Positions 16,568-26,136 are shown, numbered from the stretch's first letter. The stretch: 64,000 nucleotides of DNA from Thiosocius sp963759055 (GCA_963759055.1 CAVWYD010000003.1:259235-323234); one strand, 5' to 3'. Numbers and translations are program-made. The notes: generated by a model from the letters alone, not told the origin.

Positions 16568-18544
16568 GTGACAGACCAGACTGCCAGTCAATCCGCCCAA
16601 ATGGAACTCGCTGCGGCGTCCGCAGCGGCCGCAAAAGCCGAGCGCCGGCGGCGAGCACGTGCGCGCCCGACGCTGCTGCAGTGGATGTTCTTCGGGTCCG
16701 CAGGGGAAATGACCCAGGAACAGGGTCAGGCCCTGACCCGGGTTGTGCTTGCCGCGCTCGGCGCCGTAGTGTTTTTCGCCGCGCGTGAGTATGGCCACGG
16801 CGACCAACCATTTCTGCTGGCCCTGGCCTATATGCTGGCCGGCGTCTTCCATCTGTCATTCGTATCGCGCCACAAGAATGATTTTCTGTGGCGACGCTAT
16901 GTGGTGATTGTGCTCGACCTCGCCATAGCCACTTTGCTCACGGCACATTTTTCCGGCGAAGGACTGGCTTTCTACCCGCTGTTTCTATGGGTAATCATCG
17001 GCAATGGCCTGCGCTACGGTCAGCATCATATGCAGGTTGCCACGCTGTTCGGGCTCCTTGGGTTCACCGGCGCCATGGCCTCAAGCGGCTTTCTGTGGGC
17101 TCAGCCTGCGGTGTATATCGGTCTGATGGCCGGCCTGGCGCTCATGCCGAAGTTCTTTCTGGTGATGATCGACCGCCTCGCCGAGGCCAACGTAGAGCTC
17201 AAGGCGCAAAAAGAACAGGCCGAGTTCATGGCGACGCACGATGTGTTGACCGGTTTGCCCAACCGGGCCTATCTGCACACCCGGCTTGAGCAGACCCTGT
17301 CGCGAGCGCGCCGGACCGGCAACGAGATAGCGGTTGCATTCATCGACCTGGACTCGTTCAAGTCCATCAACGACAGTTTTGGCCACGAGTATGGCGATTA
17401 CCTGCTGACTCAGATCGCAGACGCCATGCGGACCGTGGTTCGCGGCAGCGACACTGTATCGCGCCTGGGTGGCGACGAATTCGTGGCCGTGATCGAGGAT
17501 TACAACAATGGTGCGCGTATCGGTCGCGTCATCGAGCGCCTGTTTTCCTGTGTCGGGCGTTACTACTCGATCGGTGAATACGAGACCTATGTGACCTGGA
17601 GTTGCGGCGTCGTGGTCTTCCCGCGTGATGGAGACGATGTCCATACCCTTCTGAAACATGCGGATACTGCGATGTATGCGGCGAAATCGCAGGGTCCGAA
17701 CAAATACGTCTTTTACGATGAAACCATGTCGGCCGAGGTCGGTGAGCAGCTGGCGTTGCGCGACGATTTGCGTCTCGCCCTGGAACGGGGCCAGCTCGAG
17801 GTCTATTACCAGCCGATCATCGATGTCTCGAACGGCGTCATTGCATCAGCAGAGGCCCTACTGCGTTGGAACCATCCGCAGCGGGGGCTGCTGTCACCTG
17901 CGCGCTTTATCGAGGTCGCCGAGCAGAGCGGTCTGATCAACCCGATTGGCGACTGGGTCATGCGTGAGGCCTTGAAGACCACCGTTCTCTGGCAGGCAAC
18001 GGTCGATTACCCGGTGACGATCCATGTCAATGTGTCGGCCCATCAGCTCAAGCAGGGCGATTTCGTCCAGAGCGTCGAATCGGCGCTGCAGGATGCCGGT
18101 CTGCCGGCGCAGGTGCTGCACCTGGAGATGACCGAGAGTGCCTTGATCGGGGAAGCCGTTCCTGCAGAGCTGCTTTTGGAATCACTGAAGGCTATCGGTG
18201 TCCATATCGATCTGGATGATTTCGGCACCGGCTTCTCTTCGCTTTCTTATCTCAAGAGCCTGCCCGTGGATGTCATAAAGATCGACAAATCCTTCCTTCA
18301 GGATCTGGCCGCAGGCGGCCGAAATTCCGCCTTGGTCGAGGTCATCCTGACGATTGGCGAGCGCCTGAACAACGACATCATTGCCGAGGGTGTGGAGACG
18401 CAGGAACAGCGGGACTGGCTGGTCGGGCATGGTTGCCGATATCTCCAGGGACACTATTTCTGCGAGGCGGTTCCTCAGCCGCGTTTCCTGCAGATGGCCT
18501 CTGCCCGGTATGAGGTGGAGACAAAGACCGCCAGCGTGGGTTGA
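16568..18544 (+). CDS. Membrane-anchored GGDEF-EAL cyclic-di-GMP enzyme
   Basis: The 658-residue protein has about six membrane helices (residues 55-200), forming a MASE-like sensor, followed by a GGDEF domain with intact LGGDEF and an EAL domain. The EAL side keeps EALLRW, NVSAHQL, LEMTES, DDFGTGFSSLSYLKSLP and KIDKSF, so both diguanylate cyclase and phosphodiesterase activities are possible; net direction cannot be told from sequence. GTG 16568 starts MTDQTAS, with a weak ribosome site. The c-di-GMP link matters here because a PilZ protein (46.4 kb) and a Lap-type adhesin system (from 52.9 kb) are in the same window. Confidence 0.92.
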   Translation: MTDQTASQSAQMELAAASAAAAKAERRRRARARPTLLQWMFFGSAGEMTQEQGQALTRVVLAALGAVVFFAAREYGHGDQPFLLALAYMLAGVFHLSFVSRHKNDFLWRRYVVIVLDLAIATLLTAHFSGEGLAFYPLFLWVIIGNGLRYGQHHMQVATLFGLLGFTGAMASSGFLWAQPAVYIGLMAGLALMPKFFLVMIDRLAEANVELKAQKEQAEFMATHDVLTGLPNRAYLHTRLEQTLSRARRTGNEIAVAFIDLDSFKSINDSFGHEYGDYLLTQIADAMRTVVRGSDTVSRLGGDEFVAVIEDYNNGARIGRVIERLFSCVGRYYSIGEYETYVTWSCGVVVFPRDGDDVHTLLKHADTAMYAAKSQGPNKYVFYDETMSAEVGEQLALRDDLRLALERGQLEVYYQPIIDVSNGVIASAEALLRWNHPQRGLLSPARFIEVAEQSGLINPIGDWVMREALKTTVLWQATVDYPVTIHVNVSAHQLKQGDFVQSVESALQDAGLPAQVLHLEMTESALIGEAVPAELLLESLKAIGVHIDLDDFGTGFSSLSYLKSLPVDVIKIDKSFLQDLAAGGRNSALVEVILTIGERLNNDIIAEGVETQEQRDWLVGHGCRYLQGHYFCEAVPQPRFLQMASARYEVETKTASVG

Positions 18545-18584
18545 GCCGCATTTCCCCATCACTTGCCATTGAAGGCCGGTCCGG

Positions 18585-18926
18585 TCAACGCTCGAGCGGG
18601 GTAAATTTGGCGACCCCGTCACTGCGGTTGATCGTCACCTCGAGAACACAATAGGCGTTGACCTCGAGCGGGTCGTCGTTGCAGTTGCAGCCACCGACAA
18701 TCTCGGTGAAGAAAATGCCAACCCTCGCCAGCAACCTGTCTTTGCCCTGTTCCACGCTGAGCACCGAGGCCGAGATATTGCTGTCATCGACCAGGCCGCC
18801 CTGCTCGCAGCCGGTGTGCAGGGGCAGGCTTCCACCGGGCAACGCTTTCAGGGCAGCAGCCAGGCGTTGTTTAAAGCTCTCGGCATCCTTTAACTCGCGG
18901 CAGTCCCTGAGCCTGATTGATTCCAT
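18585..18926 (-). CDS. Small Cys-containing protein, function unknown
   Basis: The 113-residue soluble protein begins MESIRLRDCRELKD. Its second half has a GGCNCNDDP segment followed by a beta-strand pair (NAYCVLEVTINRSDG). The C-x-C next to two Asp could bind a metal. ATG 18926 is chosen because AGGAGG lies 10 nt upstream; the open frame extends to 18971. I do not recognise the family. It is divergent from dodecin and convergent with the GGDEF-EAL gene. Confidence 0.65.
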   Translation of the reverse strand: MESIRLRDCRELKDAESFKQRLAAALKALPGGSLPLHTGCEQGGLVDDSNISASVLSVEQGKDRLLARVGIFFTEIVGGCNCNDDPLEVNAYCVLEVTINRSDGVAKFTPLER

Positions 18927-19031
18927 CGCGGGGTCGCCTCCTTCTGTGGACCAGGCATTATTACCGGGCATTCAGACAGAACCTGCTACGGTTACCTGAG
19001 CCTATCAAATGAAAACCCAAGGAGATCATCC

Positions 19032-19235
19032 ATGTCCGTTGCAAAAGTTACTGAGATTATTTCATCCTCGAAAGAGGGGTTTGACGATGCCGTGGCCAAA
19101 GGGGTCAAACGCGCCTCCAAGACCCTGAAAGGTATCACCTCCGCCTGGGTGCAGGATCAGCAGGTGATGGTCGAAGATGGCAAGGTCAAAGAGTACCGGG
19201 TGAACCTCAAGGTCACCTTCGTACTCAACGACTGA
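19032..19235 (+). CDS. Dodecin, flavin-storage protein
   Basis: The 67-residue protein is a full-length dodecin: MSVAKVTEIISSSKEGFDDAV, the SAWV segment with the Trp that stacks on flavin, and the C-terminal strand YRVNLKVTFVLND. Dodecins form 12-mers that bind riboflavin, FMN or other flavins and buffer free flavin. AAGGAG lies 8 nt upstream of the ATG. It is an isolated gene. Confidence 0.93.
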   Translation: MSVAKVTEIISSSKEGFDDAVAKGVKRASKTLKGITSAWVQDQQVMVEDGKVKEYRVNLKVTFVLND

Positions 19236-19281
19236 GCAATCTCGGACCGAGGCGTCCCCTGGGGCGCCCCGGTTCGCGGAC

Positions 19282-19830
19282 TCACCCCGAAAAGGCCTCT
19301 TTCGAGGCCAGGTACGCCAGCTCTTCGGCCGTACTCGACCTGCCAAGGATCGCATTCCGATGCGGAAATCGACCGAAACGCCGGATCAGCTCGCGATGGT
19401 GGCGGGCAAAATGCGCGTTGGATTCCAGCCCGGCGGCTTCAAACAGGTGTACCGACCTATCCTGGTGCTCCAGATCCTCACTGTGCATCAATGGCATGTA
19501 CAGAAAGGTCAGCTGCTCGCGGGTAAGCTGCCGGTCGAAACCCCGGTCGATGGCATGCAGCGCCACTTCTATCGCTTGCGCCTCAGAGGAAAACGCGACG
19601 GCCTGACCGCGAAACATGTTGAGCGGAAACTGGTCGAGCAAGATGGCCAGCGCCAGGCTTCCTTGAGCGGTCTGCATCCAGGCAGACAGCTCTCCGCCAG
19701 TGGCCTGCTGCCAGACCGCCCCGAAACGTTCCCGGATCTGTGCGTCCAAGTCCGGCGTTGACCGGAACCAGTGTTTGCGCATGGGTTCTGCAAACCAGTA
19801 GTCGATAACATCGTGCGGCGCAATCGGCAC
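19282..19830 (-). CDS. DUF924 family protein
   Basis: The 182-residue soluble protein is all-helical with TPR-like repeats and carries the DUF924 pattern: HDVIDYWFAEPMRKHWF at the start, LALAILLDQFPLNMFRG in the middle and LTFLYMPLMHSEDLEHQD, then FGRFPHRNAILGR. The function is unknown. The reading frame is open far upstream across the DUF302 gene; GTG 19830 is selected since it gives the family length and lies 17 nt after the DUF302 stop. It is the last gene of the metal operon on this strand, though it may be co-transcribed only by readthrough. Confidence 0.8.
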   Translation of the reverse strand: MPIAPHDVIDYWFAEPMRKHWFRSTPDLDAQIRERFGAVWQQATGGELSAWMQTAQGSLALAILLDQFPLNMFRGQAVAFSSEAQAIEVALHAIDRGFDRQLTREQLTFLYMPLMHSEDLEHQDRSVHLFEAAGLESNAHFARHHRELIRRFGRFPHRNAILGRSSTAEELAYLASKEAFSG

Positions 19831-19846
19831 TCGGTCTTTTCGTGGC

Positions 19847-20236
19847 TCAGCCGGCAAGCTGCTGACGCACACGCTGCAGTCTGCTGCGCACATCCTCCGC
19901 CAGCGTGCTGACCTCGGGCTTATCGACCAGCTCGAGGACGGCGACCGGGTCCATGAATGCGACTGTGACGGTCCCATCGTCCTCTTCGCGTACCACGACA
20001 TTGCATGGCAGCAGGAGTCCGATGTCTGCATCGGCTGCAATTGCCTGATTGGCCAGAGCCGGGTTGCAGGCGCCGAGAATACGATAGGGTCGACGTTCGA
20101 TATCCAGCCTGGCCTTGAAGGTCGCGGCCACATCGATATCAGACAGCACCCCGAAACCCTCCGCCTTCAGAGCCTCGGTTGCCGCCTCGATGACCTCGTT
20201 AAAGGTGCCTTTGGGATGGGCGTGAAAACCGTACAT
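19847..20236 (-). CDS. DUF302 family protein
   Basis: The 129-residue soluble protein matches DUF302: FNEVIEAATEALKAEGFGVLSDIDVAATFKARL followed by YRILGACNPALANQAI and LLLPCNVVVREEDDG. Cys in GACNP and LPCN are the typical conserved pair. DUF302 proteins commonly occur with metal resistance and sulfur genes; the biochemical role is not established. It starts 11 nt after the cusA stop, so it is in the same operon. Confidence 0.85.
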   Translation of the reverse strand: MYGFHAHPKGTFNEVIEAATEALKAEGFGVLSDIDVAATFKARLDIERRPYRILGACNPALANQAIAADADIGLLLPCNVVVREEDDGTVTVAFMDPVAVLELVDKPEVSTLAEDVRSRLQRVRQQLAG

Positions 20237-20247
20237 TTTGTCTCCTT

Positions 20248-23200
20248 CTAATGACTTGTTTCAGTTGCCGGTGTCTGTTCGCCAGGTGCATCCCGGGTTT
20301 CGCCGGCGGTCAGGCCGCGGCCTTTCCACATCAGGTAGATGACCGGAATCACGAATAGCGACAGCAGCGGTGCCGTAATCATGCCACCGATCATGGGTGC
20401 AGCGATGCGGCTCATTACCTCGGAACCCGTCCCGGTACCCAGAAAGATCGGCAGCAGGCCAGCGACGATCACCGCGACGGTCATCGCCTTGGGCCTGACC
20501 CGCATGACCGCACCCTCCATTATCGCCGCGCGCAGGGTGGCAGGCGTCAAAGGGCCTTTCATGGCGTGGTCGCGCAGCGCGTTGTCGAGGTAGACGAGCA
20601 TGATCACGCCGAATTCGGCGGCGACGCCGGTCAAGGCGATGAAACCCACGCCGACCGCTACCGAGAGGTTAAAATCCAGCAGGAAGATCAGCCAGAAGCC
20701 GCCCACCAGCGCGAACGGCAGCGAGGCCATGACCATCAGCGCCTGTCCGGCGTGACGGAAGGTCAGATAAAGCAGCACGAATATGATCACCAGGGTCAGG
20801 GGAACCACCTGCGACAGCCGGGCGTTGGCCCGCAGCATGTACTCGTACTGGCCGGACCAGGTGATCGAATAGCCGGCCGGCAGCGTGATCTGTTCGCGCA
20901 CCGCCTTTTGCGCCCTGGCCACATAGCTGCCCAGATCGACGTCGCGGATATCGACGAAGGTCCAGCCGTTGAGGCGGCCGTTTTCACTTTTCAACATGGG
21001 CGGCCCGTCGATGATCCTGACGTCGGCGATCTGCGCCAGCGGGATCTGCGCGCCGGTCGGCGTGACCAGGGGCAGGGCGCGCAGCTTCTCGACATCGTCA
21101 CGCTGCTCGCGCGGGAAACGCAGATTCACGGGATAACGCTCCAGGCCCTCGACGGTCTGGGTGATATTGATTCCCCCGACCGCTGCAGCGATCACCAGGC
21201 TGATATCGTCGATGTTCATGCCGTATCTAGCGGCGGCCAAGCGATCGGGGGTGATATCGATATAGCGACCGCCGGCCACCCGCTCGGAATAGGCGGAGGC
21301 GGTGCCGGGCACCTGCAGGACCACCTTTTCGATGTCACGCCCGATGCGTTCGATTTCGCCCAGATCCGGGCCGGCAACCTTGATCCCCACCGGGGTCTTG
21401 ATACCGGTGGCGAGCATGTCGATGCGGGTCTTGATCGGCATCACCCAGGCATTGGTCACGCCCGGGTATTGCACTGCTGCATCCAACGCCTCGACGAGCG
21501 TGCCCGGGTTCATGCCCGGACGCCACTGATCGCGCGGTTTCAGCTGGATGACGGTCTCGATCATGGTCAGCGGGGCCGGGTCGGTTGCGGTATCCGCGCG
21601 GCCGATCTTGCCGAACACCTGTTTCACCTCGGGTATCTGGCGGATCAGGCGGTCGGTCTGTTGCAATAGCTCTCGCGCCTTGCCGATTGACAGGCCCGGC
21701 AGGGTGGTCGGCATGTACATCAGATCACCTTCATCCAGTTCCGGCATGAACTCCGAGCCGAGGCCGTCGGCGAATCGCGCGAGCCAGGGGGTGTCGCGAA
21801 AACTGTAACGCCAGTCGCGGGTGAGGGTCTGCTGCGCCTGCGTGATCCTGGCCGTCATTGCCTGAGGTTCACCGGTCACGGCCTCGGCTATCTGGAAGGG
21901 CCATTTCAAAGGGGCGAGGAAACCGCTGACACCGGCGATCGGGATGACCAGGCTCAGCACCGCCAGCAGTGCCAGCGTCAGGGTCAGCTTCGGCAATTTC
22001 ATGACGGCGGTCAGGGCCGGACGGTAAAGCCAGATGAGAAATACATTGAGCGGATTTTTTTCCTCGGCCGGGATCCTGCCGCGGATGAAATAACCCATGA
22101 GAACGGGCACCAGGGTCACCGAGAGTCCGGCAGCTGCCGCCATCGCGTAGGTCTTGGTGAAGGCCAGAGGCGAAAACAGGCGACCCTCCTGGGCCTCCAG
22201 GGTAAACACCGGCAGAAAGCTCAGGGTGATTATCAGCAGAGAGAAGAACAGCGCCGGACCGACCTCTGCCGCTGCCTGGGTGATGACCTGCCAGTGCTCG
22301 GCGCCTTCGGGCGCATGACCATACTTGTCACGGTAGCGCTCGAGGTGTTTGTGTGCGTTCTCGATCATGACGATTGCTGCATCCACCATCGCGCCTATCG
22401 CGATCGCAATGCCGCCCAGCGACATGATATTGGCGTTGATGCCCTGATGCTGCATGACGATGAAAGACGCCAGGATCCCCAGAGGCAGGGTGACGATGGC
22501 GACGAAGGCCGAGCGCAGGTGGAACAGAAATACCAGACACACCAGTGCAACGACGAGAAATTCTTCGACGAGCTTGTCGCGCAGATTGTGCACCGCTCGT
22601 TTTATCAGTGCCGACCGGTCATAGGTCTCAATGATCTCGACGCCCGGTGGCAGACCCTGGCGCAGAGTTTCCAGCTTTTCCTTGACCCGGGCGATGGTCG
22701 CCAGGGCGTTTTCGCCGTAGCGCATCACCACGATGCCGCCTGCCACCTCGCCTTCGCCATCGAGGTCGGCGACCACCCGTCGCATCTCCGGTCCGATCTG
22801 TACCTGAGCGATGTCGCGCAGCAGGACCGGCGTACCCATCTCCGTGACCATGATCGGTATATGCTCGAGATCTTCCAGGCCACGCAGATAGCCGCGCGTA
22901 CGCACCATATACTCTGCCTCGGCCAGCTCGACCACAGAGCCGCCGACCTCGCGGTTTGCCGCCTTGATAGCGGACGACACCTTGGCCAGGGAAATGCCGA
23001 AGGCGCGCAGTTTCTCGGGGTCGACCACGACCTGGTACTGGCGCACCATGCCGCCCACCGTTGCCACTTCCGACACCCCGGGTACTGTCTGCAGCTCGAA
23101 CTTGAGGAACCAGTCCTGCAGGCTGCGCAGTTCAGCCAGATCGTGCTGACCGCTGCGGTCTACCAGGGCGTAGTTATAGACCCAGCCAACCCCGGTGGCG

Positions 23201-23595
23201 TCCGGCCCGAGCCTTGGTTGCACCCCTTCAGGGAGGTCGGCAGCGGCCTGGCTGAGGTATTCCAGAACCCTGGCGCGTGCCCAGTACAGATCCGTACCAT
23301 CCTCGAAGATGACATAGACGTAGGAATCGCCAAAAAAGGAATAGCCGCGTACCACCTGGGCGCCAGGCACGGACAACATGGTGGTCGTGATCGGATAGGT
23401 GACCTGTTCCTCGACCACCTGCGGGGCCTGTCCCGGAAACCCGGTTCGGATGATGACCTGAACATCGGAAAGGTCCGGGATGGCGTCCAGGGGCGTCTTG
23501 TGCAACGCCACCCAGCCCCAGCCGGTGATCACCAGCGCGGCGAGCAGGACCAGGAAACGGTTGTGGACCGACCAGGCGATCAGATTCTTCAGCAT
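20248..23595 (-). CDS. cusA: Heavy-metal RND efflux pump inner-membrane subunit (CusA/CzcA family)
   Basis: The 1115-residue protein has the HME-RND layout: helix 1 (SVHNRFLVLLAALVITGWGW), a large periplasmic domain, helices 2-6 with the proton-relay segment GAMVDAAIVMIENAHKHLE (two Asp/Glu in helix 4), a second periplasmic domain and helices 8-12. It exports monovalent (Cu, Ag) or divalent metals from the periplasm through a tripartite complex. The adjacent membrane fusion protein carries a heavy-metal binding domain typical of CusB, favouring Cu/Ag. No outer-membrane CusC/TolC gene is present in the window. The symbol is by family. Confidence 0.9.
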   Translation of the reverse strand: MLKNLIAWSVHNRFLVLLAALVITGWGWVALHKTPLDAIPDLSDVQVIIRTGFPGQAPQVVEEQVTYPITTTMLSVPGAQVVRGYSFFGDSYVYVIFEDGTDLYWARARVLEYLSQAAADLPEGVQPRLGPDATGVGWVYNYALVDRSGQHDLAELRSLQDWFLKFELQTVPGVSEVATVGGMVRQYQVVVDPEKLRAFGISLAKVSSAIKAANREVGGSVVELAEAEYMVRTRGYLRGLEDLEHIPIMVTEMGTPVLLRDIAQVQIGPEMRRVVADLDGEGEVAGGIVVMRYGENALATIARVKEKLETLRQGLPPGVEIIETYDRSALIKRAVHNLRDKLVEEFLVVALVCLVFLFHLRSAFVAIVTLPLGILASFIVMQHQGINANIMSLGGIAIAIGAMVDAAIVMIENAHKHLERYRDKYGHAPEGAEHWQVITQAAAEVGPALFFSLLIITLSFLPVFTLEAQEGRLFSPLAFTKTYAMAAAAGLSVTLVPVLMGYFIRGRIPAEEKNPLNVFLIWLYRPALTAVMKLPKLTLTLALLAVLSLVIPIAGVSGFLAPLKWPFQIAEAVTGEPQAMTARITQAQQTLTRDWRYSFRDTPWLARFADGLGSEFMPELDEGDLMYMPTTLPGLSIGKARELLQQTDRLIRQIPEVKQVFGKIGRADTATDPAPLTMIETVIQLKPRDQWRPGMNPGTLVEALDAAVQYPGVTNAWVMPIKTRIDMLATGIKTPVGIKVAGPDLGEIERIGRDIEKVVLQVPGTASAYSERVAGGRYIDITPDRLAAARYGMNIDDISLVIAAAVGGINITQTVEGLERYPVNLRFPREQRDDVEKLRALPLVTPTGAQIPLAQIADVRIIDGPPMLKSENGRLNGWTFVDIRDVDLGSYVARAQKAVREQITLPAGYSITWSGQYEYMLRANARLSQVVPLTLVIIFVLLYLTFRHAGQALMVMASLPFALVGGFWLIFLLDFNLSVAVGVGFIALTGVAAEFGVIMLVYLDNALRDHAMKGPLTPATLRAAIMEGAVMRVRPKAMTVAVIVAGLLPIFLGTGTGSEVMSRIAAPMIGGMITAPLLSLFVIPVIYLMWKGRGLTAGETRDAPGEQTPATETSH

Positions 23596-23605
23596 GCCGA
23601 TTTCC

Positions 23606-24877
23606 TTACTTCTGGACTGCGGAGCTTGCGGCGGGTTCTTCCGATTCGGCCATGCGCAGGAAGCTGGCCTGCAGGCTGGATTCGGAATCGATCAGAAACT
23701 GACCCGATATGACGACCTCGTCACCGGCCTCGAGGCCGTTCAGGATCTCGACCATGCCGTTGCTGGCCATCCCGGTTTCCACGTCGACGGGCCGAAAGCG
23801 CCCCTGGCCCAGGGCCAGCACCACGCTGCTGCGCCTGCCGGTCTGGATCACAGCGTCGGACGGTACCGCCAGTACCTCGCGTTTCGGGCCACCGTAGATC
23901 ACTACTTCGGCAAACATGTTTGCCTTAAGCAGGCCGTCGGGGTTATCGAACGCCAGCCGCACCTTGAGGGTGCGTGATTTCGGGTCCAGATCCGGGTAGA
24001 TATACTGGACCGTGCCCTCCCAATCCCGGCCCGGATACGCGGGTACCCGGATCTCGGTGCTTTGGCCCACACTGAGCCAGTCCATCTGATGTTCGTACAC
24101 GTCCACCAATACCCAGATCTTGCCCAGATCGGCGATGGTGACGATCTCCATGTCGGGTTTCACGAACATCCCCTCGCGCATACCAAGCTTTGTCACGACA
24201 CCGCTGCTGGGCGCGATCAGCGGTACTGTATTCAGGGATTCGCCGCGTTTCTGGATCAGCGAGATGGTGCCCTCGGGCACCCCGAGCAGGCGCAGCTGGT
24301 TGCGTGCCTTCTGCATCCGCACCGTGCCGGCCGACTGGTTGAGCGCGATCAGGAAGTCTACCTGGGCATTGAGGATCTCCGGTGAATAGATCTCACCCAG
24401 CACCTGGCCTTTTTTCACCGGGTCGCCTTCGATGCGCAGATTGAGTTTTTCCATCCAGCCCTCGGCCCTGGGGTGAACATGGGCGAGCCGGGTCTCGTCG
24501 TAGTCGATTCGTCCGACGGTCTGGATGTAACGCCACAGGGTCTGCTCGGCCGCCGGCGCCGTGCGCACCCCCATGCTGTTGATCACCGCATTGCTGATCT
24601 CGACGGTGGGGCGTTTTCCTGCCTGTGCGTCGATCACCTTTTTGACCAGGTCCATGCCGCAGATCGGGCAGGAGCCGGGCTCATCGCGCACGATCTGCGC
24701 GTGCATGGGGCAGACATATCTGGAGTCCAGGTGCTTGGCAGCATGCTCCATGGCCGTGTCCTGGCTGGCCACGGCGAGCGATTCGCTGGGCGTGGAGGGG
24801 GACTCGAGGCAGCCGGCAAGCAGGGTGGTCAGTGCCAGCAAGGCGAGCATGGACAGCGTTCGTTGGTTAGTAATCAC
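23606..24877 (-). CDS. cusB: CusB-type membrane fusion protein
   Basis: The 423-residue periplasmic adaptor starts with a lipoprotein signal (LLAGC, Cys at about residue 23), then a heavy-metal binding domain (YVCPMHAQIV...SCPICGMDL, residues about 54-77, with four Cys/Met ligands), followed by barrel-sandwich hybrid, alpha-hairpin and beta-barrel domains (VHPRAEGWMEKLNLRIEGDPV, LIAPSSGVVTKLGMREGMFV). It links the RND pump to the outer membrane and may hand metal to it. It ends 10 nt before cusA, as expected for an operon. Confidence 0.9.
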   Translation of the reverse strand: MITNQRTLSMLALLALTTLLAGCLESPSTPSESLAVASQDTAMEHAAKHLDSRYVCPMHAQIVRDEPGSCPICGMDLVKKVIDAQAGKRPTVEISNAVINSMGVRTAPAAEQTLWRYIQTVGRIDYDETRLAHVHPRAEGWMEKLNLRIEGDPVKKGQVLGEIYSPEILNAQVDFLIALNQSAGTVRMQKARNQLRLLGVPEGTISLIQKRGESLNTVPLIAPSSGVVTKLGMREGMFVKPDMEIVTIADLGKIWVLVDVYEHQMDWLSVGQSTEIRVPAYPGRDWEGTVQYIYPDLDPKSRTLKVRLAFDNPDGLLKANMFAEVVIYGGPKREVLAVPSDAVIQTGRRSSVVLALGQGRFRPVDVETGMASNGMVEILNGLEAGDEVVISGQFLIDSESSLQASFLRMAESEEPAASSAVQK

Positions 24878-24973
24878 TTTCTATATTCCACAATGAAATT
24901 GGAGCGAATGACGTAGATCAGATCAGTCGCACAATACAGCACCGGCATAATGCCGGGCACCGATGCAGGCGGT

Positions 24974-25372
24974 TCAGCTGTGGAAAATAGGCGGGCGGTA
25001 CAGGCGGTCGCCCGAAGACTCGGGTAGCGGATCGCTCGCCGCCATGCGCGGCGGTGCGTCGTCCGTGTAGCGGCCCGGGAGGGTGCCTGCCTGGAAACCC
25101 AGGCCGGCGGGCGCGGCATATCCGCAGCAATGACATTGTGACGCCGCACCATCACCCGCGCAGTGGGCGCAGGCACCTTGTTGCGCCTGCTCGGCCTCAG
25201 CCGGGTGGCAGGGCATCTCGTAGCCGGTCTGTGCCGCGTCGTCAGCGGCGGTCGCCGTCGTTGGCATGCCTTCGGACGTCGCAAGCAGCGGGGCAAATGC
25301 GAGTACGAGCGCAAGCAGCAGGCGTCCGGCCACTTGGCTGGCGTTAGGGCGCCTTGCGCTTTTCTGCATCAT
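24974..25372 (-). CDS. Cys/His-rich exported or anchored protein, metal-operon associated
   Basis: The 132-residue protein has an N-terminal hydrophobic signal (VAGRLLLALVLAFAPLLATSEG) and a central Cys/His cluster (MPCHPAEAE...GACAHCAGDGAASQCHCCGY) with the C-x-x-C and C-x-C-C motifs expected of a metal site. Small Cys-rich exported proteins (CopL-like or DUF2946-like) are common in copper operons; exact membership is not claimed. ATG 25372 is preferred because the signal peptide then starts at the N-terminus. It lies between the HMA gene and cusB on the same strand. Confidence 0.6.
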   Translation of the reverse strand: MMQKSARRPNASQVAGRLLLALVLAFAPLLATSEGMPTTATAADDAAQTGYEMPCHPAEAEQAQQGACAHCAGDGAASQCHCCGYAAPAGLGFQAGTLPGRYTDDAPPRMAASDPLPESSGDRLYRPPIFHS

Positions 25373-25429
25373 CTTCAGAGAATCAGTCCTTTGGCCTGCC
25401 CAGTAGACCGCCACAAGGGCGATGGGATT

Positions 25430-25723
25430 TCATTCCCGGGGTGCCGTAGCGTTGTCGATACGACCAATGGCGCAACTGACGAACGACTTGGCCTTTGCCG
25501 CCGCGGCCTTCAAGCCCTCGACCGAACCCACCTCCGGGTAGCCCATTTTGGCCAGAGCGATGACCACCTGGCCGCGCCATTCGGGGTTCCCCTCAACGCG
25601 AACCTCTCCCTGCTCGATGTCCACGTCCACGGTCTTCACCAGTTGCTGTTCGATCAACTTGCTTCGGATACTGCTGGCGCAACCGTCGCATTTGATATTC
25701 TCGACTGCAATCGTGTAACTCAT
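25430..25723 (-). CDS. Heavy-metal-associated (HMA) domain protein, CopZ-like
   Basis: The 97-residue cytoplasmic protein has one HMA domain: beta-alpha-beta-beta-alpha-beta with IKCDGCASSIRSKL, where C-x-x-C binds Cu(I) or another soft metal. A C-terminal extension after about residue 70 has a further Cys (SFVSCAIG). It is likely a metal chaperone or buffer for the operon. ATG 25723 has AGGAGAG upstream and overlaps the merR stop codon by 4 bp, so the two are translationally coupled. Confidence 0.85.
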   Translation of the reverse strand: MSYTIAVENIKCDGCASSIRSKLIEQQLVKTVDVDIEQGEVRVEGNPEWRGQVVIALAKMGYPEVGSVEGLKAAAAKAKSFVSCAIGRIDNATAPRE

Positions 25724-26136
25724 GATGGCTCTCCTGCCGGCTCGTGCCGGCTGTCCATTCGGGCAATGATCGGGCAACCTCTCTCACTCGCCCGGCACGC
25801 GCTGACCAGCTGCGCCAATTCGTCCCGCAACCGGGTCAGCAAATCGATGCGCTCCTCGATGGCTGCAAGTTTCGTCTCTGTCATGCGACGGACATCGTCG
25901 CGCACATCGCCCTGCTGTTCGCGCAATGCGAGCAGCTGGCCGATCTCCTCCAGGCTGAAATCCATGGCCTGCGCACGTTTGACAAACCGCAGGCGTGCTA
26001 TATCCCCGCCGTTGTATCGACGTTGCCCGCCCCTGTTGCGCGTCACCGGGCCGAGCAGACCGATGCGCTCGTAATACCGCAGTGTGTCATGAGAAAGCCC
26101 GGTTTCCTGGCCGGCCTGTCTGATACTCAGGTTCAT
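25720..26136 (-). CDS. MerR-family metal-responsive regulator
   Basis: The 138-residue regulator has the MerR helix-turn-helix (LSIRQAGQETGLSHDTLRYYERIGLL), the wing (NRGGQRRYNGGDIARLRFV), a long dimerisation helix, and a C-terminal C-x6-C loop (CRASERGCPII) like the metal loop of CueR/ZntR-type proteins. It would bind the inverted repeat at 26179-26194 and distort the promoter on metal binding. ATG 26136 is chosen: the upstream frame to 26199 runs into the promoter itself. It is the first gene of the operon; the exact metal cannot be told, Cu(I)/Ag(I) being favoured by the downstream genes. Confidence 0.9.
   Translation of the reverse strand: MNLSIRQAGQETGLSHDTLRYYERIGLLGPVTRNRGGQRRYNGGDIARLRFVKRAQAMDFSLEEIGQLLALREQQGDVRDDVRRMTETKLAAIEERIDLLTRLRDELAQLVSACRASERGCPIIARMDSRHEPAGEPS

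Noticed and set aside
22294..23712. 472-residue frame antisense to cusA
   Set aside because: It lies wholly over the RND pump and the start of cusB and is a GC-bias shadow with no motif.
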